Shown: positions 1 through 13,100 of the stretch, in pieces
Numbering within the stretch: position 1 is the first letter of the stretch
How the letters are laid out: each line of letters starts with the position of its first letter
DNA from: Nectonema munidae
Lineage: Eukaryota; Nematomorpha; Nectonematoida; Nectonematidae
Reading direction: 5' to 3'
Length of the DNA: 64,000 nt
NCBI GenBank assembly: GCA_030549495.1
Contig: JAUIRK010000728.1
Span: 310,001-374,000, forward strand
Notes under the pieces: generated by a model
The model's input: only the letters and a program-made list of their open reading frames with translations
Database searches by the model: none
Told to the model about the DNA's origin: nothing
Program-made: the position numbers and the translations under genes

Positions 1-270
1 GCTACGAATCTTGAAATATCACATTTCTGAAAGAATTCTTGAACCAAAACATAGTAAAAAATATTAAGATAAAGCAACATGCTCCTTTGAGATTGTTTTT
101 CATTAGGGTTTTGTATCTTTTAGTTTCTGTGACGGTAATAACTCTTTAGAATGTTTAGAAGTAGAAATTACTGTTTAAATTTTTGAAGCATAAATTTTAG
201 CTTCTAATTTGTCATGATTACTATAACAAAGATAAGTAATCTTAAAGATGTTTTAACGTGTGGTTTGAAT

Positions 271-362
271 CAGTGCCGGATTAAGGGTTTCGTGGCCTCA
301 AGGCACACTTTAAAATTGGCCTGGGCTAAGCCCGTCAGAAGAAAAATTAAAGGGGGGGGGGG
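271..362. repeat. hAT-type terminal sequence with G-tract
   Basis: The stretch starts CAGTGCCGGATTAA and continues with GTGGCCTCAAGGC, typical of hAT terminal inverted repeats. It ends in a run of 11 G at 352-362. It lies left of the decayed hAT transposase at 818-2999 and is plausibly that element's 3' terminus. I could not find a matching right end: the segment near 3608-3630 is similar but in direct orientation. Confidence 0.45.
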
Positions 363-817
363 ACATTTAAATTTTCTCAAAAAGATCACCTAGGGCCTAG
401 GCTATCAGTTTTTCCAAAAATTTTTAGAGAAACTTTGATTTTTACCAAAATAAGTTATCGAAAAAGTTTTTTGATGTCTCTCCATAGTTACAGGCCTGAT
501 ATAAATTAATATAATTGTTAAAATATAAAAAAATTTAAAATTTCAACATTTTAGAGTATTGCACATTTTCAAATTTTAAGTGAAGTCGATTTTATCTAGA
601 TTCTAGAACCACTCTTTCAATACACATAAGTGCCAGTACACCAAGACGATCCTGTGTCATAGTTGATTCGCTCCACATCCATAATTCTGGGTAGCTGCGA
701 AAAAGATCATTCTCCCGAGCAATTAGTGGACATCAATGACAAATATATTCTAAAAATTACCTCGGTGTTCGGGAATGCAGTATATACCTCGTTTGTGTGC
801 AATAACATGAAAATGTG

Positions 818-2999
818 TTAGGCATTGCCCGTTGACTCTTTTCTGTTGTATTTTTTTGACTGTTCTTTGTACCAAAAAATAAATTGTCCAAATTCTGAGT
901 AAATTTCAGAAGATAAATCTTTTTGGTATAAATTAACTTGAAACTTTAACTCTTCATCGGACATCGAATTAAATTCGGTTAAAACACTAAAACCTTCTTG
1001 AACAAATGAATATGATTTAATGCGTTGCTTCAAAGCACTGTTGAGCTGGTCAATTATAACATAAAAAGTGTTAACTTTAAATCTATACACTCCTGACATT
1101 TCTTTTATAGCATCAACAGCACTTCCTTCACAAAAATCCTTTTTCCTTTTCGGTATACGACGTGATTCATTTTCAAACTTATAAGATTTGTTCGCACTCC
1201 AGTCAGAAGCTTTTTCATCCTAAGAGTCAAACTTTCGTCTACATTCAATCGTAAATTTATCTAGGCTTTTCATAAGACTGTAGTCATTTTAATGCTGGAG
1301 CGCTGCAGAAAGTCATTCCATAACTCACACATAAAAGCGACCTCTTTAGCAACCATTCGCTTTGCCAAAGCATTTGCCTGATTTTGAGTGTCTCCAGTTT
1401 GGTTATTATCGGTTGCGATTTCTTCTAGAGCACTCTGGAATTGCTTATATCCCCTGAAAACAGCCTCAGTAGCTTCTTCTTTGACAGACAATCGAGTATC
1501 GGATGGATGCTTAGGAACAAGACATTTACACTCCTGTTTAACATAAGATAACAAAATTCCGCATCGATGTGTAGAACCCAAAAATTTTTATACAACTGGT
1601 GCAAAAACCCGAAGTAAGAAACAGCTTCAACGCAACAGTCCACTTCAGATTGGCCTACTAAATTAAGCGAGTGACATGCCCCCGGAATATAATCGACTAA
1701 GTGATTCTTTTTTTTCAAAATTTGCTGCATTCCAATATAGTATTTGCCAGACATATTGTTTGCATTGTCATAGGTCTGTCCACGGCAGTTATAAAAATCA
1801 ATTTTCTGCTTCGACTAGTACTGAAGAAGAGTATCTGTGAGATTCTGGCCAGTGTGACTGGAAATATTGATGAAAGTGAGAAATCGTTCTACGCGCTCAT
1901 AATTTGTCATTTTAACATGAAGAATAATTATTGTGAGCTGGTCTGTACGAGAAATATCTGGTGTTGAATCCACTTAAACAGAGAAATATCTAGACCTAAC
2001 AATCTCTTGTTTGATGAAGCTGAGCACGTTATGTCCCATTAAAGTAGCAATTTTATCACATATTGTTTTAGAAAGGTAGGATGAATGACCCTGCCCGCGA
2101 TTTGCAAATTGACGAATATGTTGAGGTAGAAAAGGATCAAATTAACCAATCAGTTCTAATATTCCTAAATAATTACCATTGCTCTTAGAACCGATAATCT
2201 CATTGCTTCCCCGAAGTGGTAAACCCCTTGGACAAAGAAATTTAATTGTTGCAACACAACGTGTGAGCACATTTTTCCAATAAATTTTTTGCTCGCAAAT
2301 ATTTTTGTAAAACTTTTCATCAATGTGGCCAGCAGCAGAAGAGCGGTCAGCTAGAATCATAATATAGCGAATATGTTTTGCGCTCGTTTCATGAACTTTC
2401 AAAGTTTGTATTTTTTCAGTCATTATCTCCTGATGTAAATAATTTTAGACTTCTATCTGAAGAAAACAACATACATGGAAAGTAAAATAAACTAGCCTTG
2501 GATGGAGAATAAACAAGCCACTCTTGATCGACAACCTCCCCATCTGGTAAAACGCATTAAAATGCACTAGGATCCAGAATATTCGCTATTGGTTTCTGGA
2601 TATTCATTTGCTTTTTTTCAAAACTGGTCTATACCAGTACTAAAGAGTACATCACGCATTTTCTCTGTTATGTTTTTCAGCAAACCAACATCTGGTACAA
2701 CTTGAATTGATTGTAAACTCTGAATGTCTGTGTACTGGTTGAAGTTTCAACATCTTCGTCATCATCATCATCATCATCAAAATCATGGCTATAACTTTTG
2801 TCCTGCTCAGTTTCAGGTTGAGAAAAAATAGGATGATCGTTTTTTAGGCTTTCACTTCTGTTTTCAGCTTCTTTATCTTTATCAACAAACTGGAAAAATG
2901 AAGTTAATTTACGAGTTTTGGCCAGAAGGAAGTCTTTTTTTTCCTTTTTCTTCTTTGATTCTTCGGCTCTTTCCCAGCCACTTTTAGGTTTTGACATGA
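818..2999 (-). mobile_element. Decayed ZMYM1-like hAT transposase
   Basis: Reading leftwards from ATG at about 2999, the pieces follow the order of ZMYM1-like (DUF4371 plus hAT dimerisation) transposases. A lysine-rich N-terminus ends in LTSFF. An acidic Asp run follows, encoded by the CAT repeat near 2761. Next come a block with iD-type, VLTRCVATIKFL and RGSNEIIG motifs (2142-2423), the motif GQTYDNANNMSGKY, HSLNLVGQSE (about 1640-1760), SDTRLSVKEEA (about 1480), and a C-terminal dimerisation block with FYVIIDQLNSALKQR (about 1040-1090). The frame changes several times and stops interrupt it (for example between 2423 and 2660 and between 1760 and 2140), so it is a pseudogene. Length is close to an intact family member. 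Plain DNA transposon. Confidence 0.8.
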
Positions 3000-3002
3000 T
3001 AA

Positions 3003-3155
3003 AAGTAAAGGTACCATGGGGTGTTTTCATCGAGAAAGCACAATAGGGCCGCTTGTATCGAACTATGAGAAAGTATGCTTGATACGGAATCCAACCCAAG
3101 ACCTTGAATTATCGAAACCTAGTATCTAACCAACCTTACTCATGCCCCCAAAAAT
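3003..3155 (-). repeat. tRNA-derived SINE, family A
   Basis: On the minus strand a tRNA-like head (GGGGGCATGAGTAAGGTTGG, then CAAGGTCTTGGGTTGGATTCC as a degenerate B box) is followed by a tail with CGATGAAAACACCCCATGG. The same head and tail occur at 40503-40660 (-) and 49118-49262 (+). It sits directly 5' of the hAT transposase start, so the codons just upstream of that ATG are SINE sequence. Confidence 0.6.
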
Positions 3156-3159
3156 TAAA

Positions 3160-5160
3160 CATGTTTTTACCATGATAAACAATGTAAATTAATGATTTTA
3201 AGTATTTCTGAAGAAAAATAAAAAATCAATATATCAAATGTTTTTAAAAATGAAAACGATTTACCCCTTACTTACTTTCAAAACTAAAAAACAGGGCAGC
3301 GCCATTTTATTTAAGGATAAGTTTATCAAAGTGAATTTAAATATAAATAAAATATAATAAATTAAAATCAATTATTTTTTTTATTCAATTTTTTTATATT
3401 TTTTTCAATTAATTATTAAAATTTTAATTTTCTTAAAAAAAATTTCATATTTATTATCTCAAATTCTCAAATAGAATTTAAATCAATGAGATTATATCTC
3501 AAATCTTAGATCCTTTAATTTTCTGAACTGCCTAAAAACAAACTGTAAAAAAAACTGAAAAAAAATTAATTTATAACTGATCCTGAGAAAAAGTGTCCTG
3601 TTATTTTTTCGTGGCCTCTAGGCTTTTAAGGTTATGATGAACGAATAGAAGAGAACTTACCATTTCCAATATTGGAAAAGATTTATATCTTTTTATCTAC
3701 TGTATTTTGAATTTTTATGGATATTATTTCTTTTCCCAATATGGTAACAAAAAATGTAAAATATTTATTCACTCATGAAAACAATTAGCAACGGTTACTT
3801 GAAATATCTAGTAACCCTTACTCTTCTTCGAATTACTATACCTTTATTCTACTAACATAGTAAATATAATATCTTAATTGAGTAAATTAGGAAATTAATA
3901 TTAACCTAAAAGTTAATTATAACTATTAATTAACTTAAAATGCAAAGAAAAAATCTATTAAAATCACTTATAGTCTCAACTACTTCATCAAATTTAAAAT
4001 AATAATGAATGTGTGAAATAAAATCAAAATTTATTATAAAATAATTAACATTTTGGTTAATTAAAAACCAATATTTAAAATGTTTTTATCAAAAGCTTTC
4101 TTGTCTTCTAACTTTAACTTGTTTTTTTTGTAGAAAAGTAAATGTTTTTTAGGATATTTTAAATGAAAACAATAAAAGGAACAAAATCATTCAAAAATAA
4201 ATCGGTCAAATTATCACAACTAAAAATGAGAATAATATATCAATCAGCAACAAAAAAATTATTCTTTTGAGAATAAACTTTCTCTTTTATTTTCTTTTGG
4301 AATGAAGCTTCAAGTGGATCCATGAGACTAAGACACAATTTAATATATCGAACATCTCAAATAGTTAATTACATTATCAAATAAATTCAAAATTAAAAAA
4401 ATGTTTCTACTTTTTAATTGTTCGTTGCAAATAATTTGATTAACAATTTTTAGTTTCACAACCCCCTAAAATGTAAATATTTTTCTTAAATGAGTTTTTT
4501 TCGTCTTTTTTCCAAGTCTATTTAGACATAGCTCACTCATATTAACATGCATATAGCTTTTTAGGGTCTTCATAGGAGATTTTCTCGCTTTTTTACATCC
4601 AAGATTAGGATTTGTAAGTTTCTCTGTCTTATTGTTTACAATAGTATTCGTTTTTTCTGTAGTTATTTTTGTATTTTATGTATATATATTGATTGTAATA
4701 ATAAATAATCCATAAATTATTATTAATATTTTATTGGAGATTGAATATTCATTAATTTTTATAAAATAATTTTTATAGACTTTATTTTCAACAAAAAATT
4801 ATTATTAAAATATAAGCATAAAAAGAGCAAAAAGGTGTGTTTATAAACATTTTTTATACTATTAAATTTCATTTTTATATTTTTTATATAATAAAAGTAT
4901 AATGTCTATCATATAATTTTTTGTTAAATCAATTCATTCTTTACAGTTGCTTATTCAACAATTCCTTTATTATAAAAGAAACGCACATTTTAGCAGCCTT
5001 TATTTTAGATTTCTTGTCACAACAAATTGTGTTAATATTTCGCTATTCAGTTAGAATTTTTTTTTAAATATTTACACTCAGTATTGGAGTTTGAAATTCA
5101 TTTCTTTTATAAAATAGCCCAGTTATAAAATGGAAATATTTTTTTACAAAATTTTTTTCC
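3160..5160. other. Very AT-rich spacer, no gene seen
   Basis: About 2 kb of extremely A+T-rich DNA with many homopolymer A and T runs. No open frame longer than chance, no recognisable transposon peptide and no splice-bounded exon was found on either strand. Confidence 0.6.
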
Positions 5161-5560
5161 AAAATCAAAGTATAATCCCGCGAAAATTTGTTTAGTTGGG
5201 GTGTGTAAGCGTGTAGTTCTATAAAAAGCAATGCACTGCTACTTTTTCTTGTAAAGTCGTAAATAGGCGACAGTGTTCGTTAATCTGAAGTTGCTACCCG
5301 CGGGTATTTGCATTTATGCAACTTTCCAAGAGCAAATAAACGCTTCTTGCCTTGCCCCCAAATCGCGGTGCTGCCAAAGATGTAGGGCAAGCAGTCAAAG
5401 CTCTTTCACGTGATCCCGATGTTTGCACAAGAGCGTTTTTACTGTAAACTAACACGTGAAAATCGATTTCCCATGGTCTCCCTCAAAGAAGTGTTTTGTT
5501 CCTCCTCTTTCATTGTAAATTTTCCTTTTTCTCTATAAAACTTACTTGCATACAGTAGCG
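5160..5560 (+). promoter_or_regulatory. GC-richer promoter-like patch
   Basis: Base composition rises sharply against the flanking AT-rich DNA. The patch contains two ACGTG-core E-box-like sites (TTTCACGTGATC near 5406 and ACACGTGAAA near 5452), an octamer-like ATTTGCAT followed by ATGCAA near 5306-5325, and a TATAAAA-type box (CTATAAAAAGC near 5220, and CTATAAAAC near 5533). It lies upstream of the first supported synaptotagmin-like exon in the same orientation. Assignment as that gene's promoter is inference, and an unrelated 5' exon is possible. Confidence 0.3.
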
Positions 5561-6731
5561 TAGGGCGGAATTTTTATTTGGAGTGGCCAAATGGCGTACT
5601 AGCCTGCATGTTTATCCCAAAGTAACGAATGTAGCTTATAACAACTCAACTCTTTGCCCTTATGAACTCCTTCATCTGCTTGTCTCTTTCTATTTCTTTG
5701 TTAACATTTCTGATTTTGTCATGGTTGATATTTCATTGCAAATTTGCTTTCTTGTTGCAGGTAGATGACTTCACAATTTTATGCTTTAATTTATTGATTT
5801 CAATTTTTTGATGGCAGTGCTACGTTGCTCTTTGCGTTTATTCTTTTACTGAATTGGTCAAAGTTTCGCTTTACTTTTCCGTTTCTGCGTATCTTCCTTT
5901 CCCAAAATAAAAGGCATTTGTAGTGAATCAAAAATATTTGCTTCCCCATCCAAAACGTTTAATATTGCTATTGACATTTAAATCTTTTCTTTGAAGTAGC
6001 GTAGATGCTAAGGTACTCCAAAACCTCCATTAGGGTTAAGGAATCCCAAGAGTGAACTACTCCCGAAATTCGCCTACCAAAAGATTACGCCATAAAAATC
6101 ATTTACGTTGAAAGAGTGTTTATTGCTTCTCCCAAAAATGGCTTTGTGAGTTCAAGCCTAATCCAAAAGCACTATCACGTTCCAATTTTTGACTATTACT
6201 TAAATTCTGGAATCATTATATACACTTCGTTTTTCCTAATTAGACAACTTGGAATTGTTATTGACGTGAAAGAAAATCTTGAATATGAGATTGAGATTAA
6301 AGATTAAAGATTAAGATTCCTTTTTAGCTGCAATCCTCACACCTGTGTCATTTTACAGCTGCCGCATTATACAATTTATGTTTAGGAAATATATTGCCGT
6401 CCTCGAATTTCCGTTACTAGCCAATCAACATCTAGCTCATTTTAACTAACCACGAAAAATGTCGACAAAAGAATTTTTAATTTACTAACTAATTCAAATA
6501 AACAGCTTTTGCTAACCAAAAAATTAACTTAAAAATTTGATTTAATATTTTGACTGGAATTTGTATCTTTACATTTCAACGATTTGGTAAATAAGGTTTT
6601 ATGATATCGTCTATCAAGATTACATATGCTCGGTATACTTTAAATTCTCTCTATCAAAACAAATTTCGATCAATTTTATCAAAAATATAATTCCAACAAC
6701 TGTAGCTAAGACAACTTTTGGATCCACTTCA

Positions 6732-6819
6732 ACAATGATATGCCGCATATCAATGAAAAATATCGCAATTGAGTTGTATGGATTAAAATCTCCAGATAAA
6801 TATGCACAAACTGAACAAG
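6732..6819 (+). CDS. Tentative upstream exon of the C2 gene
   Basis: An open frame containing MKNIAIELYGLKSPDKYAQT ends at a good donor (CAAG|GTATGA). It lies 110 bases before the first C2 exon in the same strand. Joined to the exon at 6930 the phase does not fit; joined to an alternative acceptor at 6954 (CGCAAAG|AAGACC) it does. No family motif is visible, so this is only a candidate linker exon. Confidence 0.25.
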
Positions 6820-6929
6820 GTATGAATAATAACGGTGATCAATACTAGAAGCATTTTACTTTGGAATCTATGTGTTATATAATACTTTCTATTTTATGTG
6901 GAAAAGCTTTCATTACCCTTTTCTTTTAG

Positions 6930-7187
6930 AAATCGAGTATCTTTTTTCGCAAAGAAGACCATGAGAAGACGGCTTCACCAAAAGGACACATCAAGTCGAT
7001 GGTGTTCTACGACACAAACACACAATCCCTAACCATCTCCATTTTGGAGTGCAGGACGGAAGAATTGTCTTTTTCATTCCTGGAAAATACAAAGTTCTTC
7101 AAAGCCAATCTCAAATGCAAAAGCCAGTCTTTGGATATGACGCTTGTTCATGACAAAAGCACCACCTTTCAACAAGTCAAATCGCTG
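6930..7187 (+). CDS. C2 gene exon: linker and C2A first half
   Basis: Acceptor TTCTTTTAG|AAATCG, donor CTG|GTATTA, phase 0 at both ends. Residues 1-22 are a basic linker; MVFYDTNTQSLTISILECR matches the first beta strands of C2A, and FFKANL the YVKVxL strand. The loop-1 region carries no Asp. Confidence 0.65.
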
Positions 7188-10100
7188 GTATTATGAATTT
7201 GAACATTTTTTGATTTAAAGTCAGGTGTTTTAAGGATAACTTTATCACAGTAATCTTTTTTTTAACCTGTTTCCATATAAAAAACATTTATCCTCATATT
7301 TTTGGATATAAAAGTGTTTTACCAAATTTTCTTTGTTTAAATGTATGAAAGGCTGGCCTAAAATATGCAACAAAAATCATTTATAAGTTTTAAGTTTAAT
7401 CTAGATCTTTAGAGAGTATCTTTTTTTGATGTTATCCCCCATTTGAAAATATGTGAAAAAGAAATAAACTTTGGGAAACATTTTTTAAGATGATTTTAAA
7501 TATGAATAAAATAACATCTTTCATATAACCATTTTCTGTGAGCTTTTCAATGGTTGTTAGGGTGTACCTCTCAGCTTAGTTATTGAAGGTCAGTGTTTCG
7601 ATTCACAAGGCTGTCGACTTTTAAAAATAAATCACAAAACTGTGATTAACCATCTCAAGCATAATGCGAACATATGGTCTTACTGCTGAAAGTTCTTTGA
7701 TATCCAACCAACGATTTTCTGCAAAAGGTTTTCCTGCCAAGAGAAAGATTGCCCTAATAATTTTTTCGAATGTTATTTCCTTCTCAATGAGAAAACCTGG
7801 GCTTTCAACAAATTGTGGAAATGTATTGATTATAATATATATCAATAAAATAAAACTTAAATAAAAGAATTTTATAATTATAATATTATATAAAACAATA
7901 AAGAAATAAAGTAGTAAAACTTATTTGCATCTTTTAAAAAATATAAGTGTCAAGCAGCGCCAGATTTACTTGCATTGGCGGCCTAGGCCAAACTCTATTA
8001 CTTTCCTCCTTAAATTTTTTCCTTTTATATGGTCAGTGTCATAGTATATGTGTAAGTAAAGTAGTTCTAGATAAAAACTCTAGAAAGAAGCTAATTCAGG
8101 AGAAAAAGGCAGGAGAGCAAATGTTATCTTTTGATGACTAAAGGTAGATGCAATGAACTGGGGAAAATAGAATTATGTGTCTCAAATAACTATCGATTAT
8201 TATTATTAAATAAAAAAACATTCATGATAGGCATCGAATACCAAGAAGACAACAAAAAAATAGAAGATTTTAATAACGAAAAATTGAACTAATTATATCT
8301 AAAGTATTTTTCAAACATATTTTTATAAAAAGTAATAAATAAATTTTCATTTTAAAGTACAATCTCAAAGCAAAACCAAGATAAATCATAAATTGCAGAT
8401 GCTTTCAAAGATGTTCAAAAGGAAATTTTGTGTTATTTTCTTTGGAAAATATATCGATGATTTTGTTTGTATCGAGTGAATATAAAATGTCGGATTCAAT
8501 GCATAGCAATGAAGGTGAGTTCAATCTAAATCGCCCAAAGTTGATCTTAGATGATTCTTCATCCGTGGTTCTTAAATAGTGTATCGATCAAAAGTAGCAT
8601 CGCATAAATTCCTTTCTGAAAGAGATCAAAGGAAGTAAAATGCTCATCGAGATGCACTCCGGCAGAATTTGGAAGAAGAGTAAAGGCAAAAAGAAACATC
8701 TACAAGAATATCATTCATAAGATATACACACAAATATAAAAGAAGTATTTATGTAACATAAGTCAAGATATACATAAGCATAAACACGTATTCTCATGTA
8801 TACATAGATAAACATATAATACATACATAGACACAAAAACAATTAATATGCTTAGTAGTCTTTGGGATACAAAACATTTATTACGCATGTCACGCTGTGA
8901 ATCTTTCTATACGATTTCTCCACTTCTTTCCAATTAGAAGAAGAGTGAAAAGTCATTGCTTTGTAGCTAATGGTAATCAAGCGTGTTTTCGTTAACCCAT
9001 TAATTCATTGCGTCTTTTAACCTATCGATTAATCCGTTACTTTCGGAAAAATGTTGAGTGCATAGATGTAGTACACATAAGATGCAAACATCTATGCAAT
9101 TCTATTAGACTGCATAATTACGAGAAGAGAACATGGAAATACGGTTATGCAATGTCGTTTAAAAAAACGTGATATAATTACACAACAATTGTACTACAAT
9201 AATAAATCGGCGAATTACGGTTCTGTTACAGTTCACCGTTTAGTGGATTAGACCAAAGAGATTTGTGAATAAGCATTTGCTATCCGTTCTTGCTCATTAT
9301 AAGTCAATGTATCATATAAAAAGTTTTATTTGCGAACTTTGTACGTGGATCAATATGAGTATTATTTAGTCTCTCAATTTCATCAAAAGCATTTTCTTTT
9401 TAGTTCATACAGATTCAGTAAAATTCTTAGCTTGATCTTTTTTATCATTTAAACTGTCATCCTCTCATTTCAGAAATAAGGGAATCATAAATTAAAGTTT
9501 TTAATGTTTTGTTGTCCGGGGATGTCTCTAAAAACGGCATGAAAAATTTATCGTAAAAAGCCGTTATTTAAAATTATACATCTTTGCATTTAACGCCATC
9601 TACATTTCTCCTTGTATACTTCAAATGAGGCCTACTCTGCATCTTCATGAGTCCTTCATGAGCTCCTGTTTTATTTTCTTATATCTGTGAAAAGAGCATA
9701 ACTAGTAGCCGTAACTAATCAAGTTAGTAAAGTCTTTACTCATATAATTAGTAGGTGAGCTGATCCTTTCTCTCAGTGAATTAGGGTTAAAGGACACTTA
9801 CTTTAGCATGAGGGGCCCTAGGATATATGGCCTATAGAAAAATCCGGGTCTGGTCTAAAGAGAGCAAATTGATTCGCTTATAAATTTTCAATCTTAATGA
9901 AATTTTCATCTTTAAAATTTTCCATAAGATGTCATTTATATGGGCCAATTTTGGGCATTCAATTTTGTAGATATCATTTTCGATTTTACAGTGTGACCAA
10001 AACGTCGTCTGAGAGTTCAACTTCCAAAAAAATCTAAACTCTAACCCTAAACCAAAATTTAAAATAATTTATAATTAAAATTTGTGAGTTTTTTTAACCT

Positions 10101-13100
10101 CTGAATTTTCATATGTGTAATTTTCCGTGAGATGAAATTTTTCTCAGTGGAATTCATCACTAAGTGATATCAAGTAAATTTTTTCACAATTTTTCGCTAA
10201 ATTTGAGTATTGACTTTTCCGATTTTTGAATGTTCACATTTTCTCATCCAAATTTTACGCTTAGCACTTTTTCATAACTATTCAGTGCGTAACTTCATTT
10301 TAATAGAACATATGTTCTCAAAATTTTTCTGAAGTAAACCTACTTTTCTATTTACTAAACTTTAAATTTTTCCGAACTTTTTTCCAAGACTTTTAATTTT
10401 TTAATCCTAGGTTTGTGAATTATTCATGTAAAGAAACTTTTATTTCTTTTGATCCACTGTTTATTTTTCAGCACATTATAGAAAATAGGTAAGCAAGATT
10501 TAAACACGGTTAATTTAATTTAGATTGTAAAAATTTTTTTTAGTTATCAAAGTATGATTAACAGAAAACTTATTTAAATGAGTTTTCCTAGATTTTCAAT
10601 TTAATATATTGGATATTTTTACCCATTGTAATATATACCCCAAAATATTCACTAATTTTTGATTTTAAAATATAAAGAAATAAAAAGGTTAATACCCCAA
10701 TCTAAAGTTTCAAATCTATTCCACTTTATCTTCAAAATTTAAAAGTTTGTTGGAAATATGGTATGTGTAATTCTTTAATCACATTAAGAAAAATGTTTAA
10801 TTTTTTCAACTATTATAAATTACAATATATGAACAAATAATTATTAATTAGCTTCCAAACATGGGTTCTGATTCTTCTAATGGGTTTATCGAAATCTGGG
10901 TGACCTGTGAAAATTTTGAAAACAACATAATTTCTTTATTGAAAAATTTCTCTGATTGAAATACATCCACATTTTGAATAAATTATATGATAGTTTTTAA
11001 AACTTTGAATACCTTTCCTATAATACCTAACGTAAAATAATTTTTTATCTTTTCTTATTATATATAAACTAGCCGGTCCCGTGGTCGTTTCTCGCTTCGC
11101 TCGAAACAGTGTTTCTCGCTGCGCTCGAAACATAGGATTCTGGGTAGTGTGTATATTGAGTTGCTAACTAAAATTCGCTTCGCTCAAAACGACCACGGGA
11201 CCGGCTAGTTTTTTTTTGTTTAGACTACGCTCGAAACATAGGATTCTGGGTAATGTGTATTTTGAGTTGCTAAAAGTGTTATATGGTATGGTGGTCAGTT
11301 TTTAGAATATTTGTATCTTTTCTGTGTATTTTTCTATTACACCATATAAAAATACATACAAAAGATATTTCAACCAATCAGAATGCTTCAAGCGACACTC
11401 ACAATACAGATATATGAACTCATCACACATATAAAAATACACATAGAACATATAATAATTTCAACCAATCAGAATGCTTCAAACACATACACACATATAA
11501 ACTCATCACACCATATAAAAATACACACAAAACATTTAATAATTTCAACCAATCAGAATGCTTCCAGCGACACACAGACACACACACACACACACGCTAG
11601 CTTATTATAATCTATATTATTATAATAAGCTAGCGTGTGTGTGTGTGTGTGTCTGTGTGTCGCTGGAAGCATTCTGATTGGTTGAAATTATTTATCTATA
11701 TACGTTTTGTCTATCTATGTGTTTGAAGCATTCTAATTGGTTCAAATTATTATATGTTTTGTGTGTATTTAAAAACAAATAACTCACAACTAAACCATAT
11801 AATACCATTAGCATCAGACCATATAAAAAATACACACATAAGATATAAATAATTTCAACCAATGAGAATGCTACAAACAATTACATACACAAAACATATA
11901 TAAATATTTCAACCAATTAGAATGCTTCAATTTTTTTTTATATTGATAGCACAATCAATTTTTTCTATTCATTATTACAATTTTCTAATAACATATCGCC
12001 CCACAATGGATTCTAATACAACCAAAAAAAACTTGAATAGAGCTCATGCTAATTCCAAACCTACTAACAACATTTCTCGGGATATCAACTATATAAATCA
12101 TCTTATCCATACCATAAATGTTTTTACCAATGATACTAATGAAACACCCCATGATCTTTATGACTACAATAAGCAAGGGTCTTCTAAAAATTTACTTTAG
12201 TTAAACTCAAAAATAAGAATCGTTAATTCAATAGTACTGATATTTTTTGATTAAAATCAATCAAATTTTTGATTAGATCAAAAAAAGAATCTTATGTTTC
12301 GAGCGTAGCTTAAACAAAAAAAACTAGCCGGTCCCGTGGTCGTTTCGAGCGAACCGAATTTAAATTAGCAACTCAAAATACACATTACCCAGAATCCTAT
12401 GTTTCGAGCGCAGCGAGAAACACTGTTTCGAGCGAAGCGAGAAACGACCACGGGACCGGCTAGTTATATATATATAAATTAAATTCTCTAAGAAAAATGT
12501 AACATTCATTGGCTTAAAATTTGATAAAAAGGTTCAAAAAAATTTTCCATATAAAAAAATGTCAACACTAGAAAGACAAATTAAAATTATAACTTAAAAA
12601 CAAAGTGTTCAAAATGACCACTTTTTACAATATTAAAATTTTAACATAAAAAATTTTAATTCAAACTTTATTATAAAAAAATATCAAAAGTATGAAAGAG
12701 TATTGACGTGCACGCACATATATTTATTTACATTTTTTACGTAGAACATATTTTTGTAATTCATTTTCCACAAGCAAACCTTTTACATTTTATGCAAGTC
12801 TCATTTCTTTGTTTTTGCAAAATTTTGTTTGAGAGAACTTTCTTTTGGAGCAATATCGAATTGCAAAAGCAAATGCTTCTTCATCAGAGTATTAGACTTG
12901 AAGATAAATTTCTGCGTGATATGGGCTAATCATTAACTTCTCAGTATGAAATCCACGAATTAATGACAGCCAAATCAATAACATTGAAAAAAGGTGACAA
13001 AGGACAGCGTCCGTCTCCGCCTTTCTGGTGTACAATTTAGTGATCTGATAGAAAATATCCATCCCAAACTTTGTTTCGTTATAGAATAAAACTTTAGCAT

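Larger units (their letters stand above)
11068..12464. mobile_element. Compound foldback element
   Basis: Both ends are 142-bp blocks (11068-11209 and 12323-12464) that are inverted copies of each other at about 95% identity. Each block is itself bounded by inverted ACTAGCCGGTCCCGTGGTCG. Inside the blocks, GTTTCGAGCG..GCGAGAAAC hairpin motifs repeat. The middle holds several 80-90 bp units with CAACCAATCAGAATGCTTC in both orientations, folding around a perfect 72-bp inverted repeat (11538-11609 / 11621-11692) with an 11-bp spacer. Flanks are TATATA-rich. No transposase is seen, so it is non-autonomous; class not determined. Confidence 0.75.

Noticed and set aside
2677-2998. N-terminal extension upstream of the hAT transposase ATG
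   Set aside because: The codons before the ATG at 2999 are SINE sequence; only the part from the MSKPKSG start belongs to the transposase.
5583-5768. 61-codon frame with a hydrophobic stretch near the promoter-like patch, possible transmembrane exon of the C2 gene
   Set aside because: The start is weak, the hydrophobic part is a pyrimidine-rich stretch that looks like an intron 3' end, and there is no homology to a synaptotagmin N-terminus.
9780-9790. TTAGGG and nearby CTAACCCTAAACC telomere-like motifs
   Set aside because: Single isolated matches, with no tandem array.
11383-11610. His/Thr-rich 75-codon frame
   Set aside because: It runs through the repeated units and CA run of the foldback element, so its length comes from the repeats.
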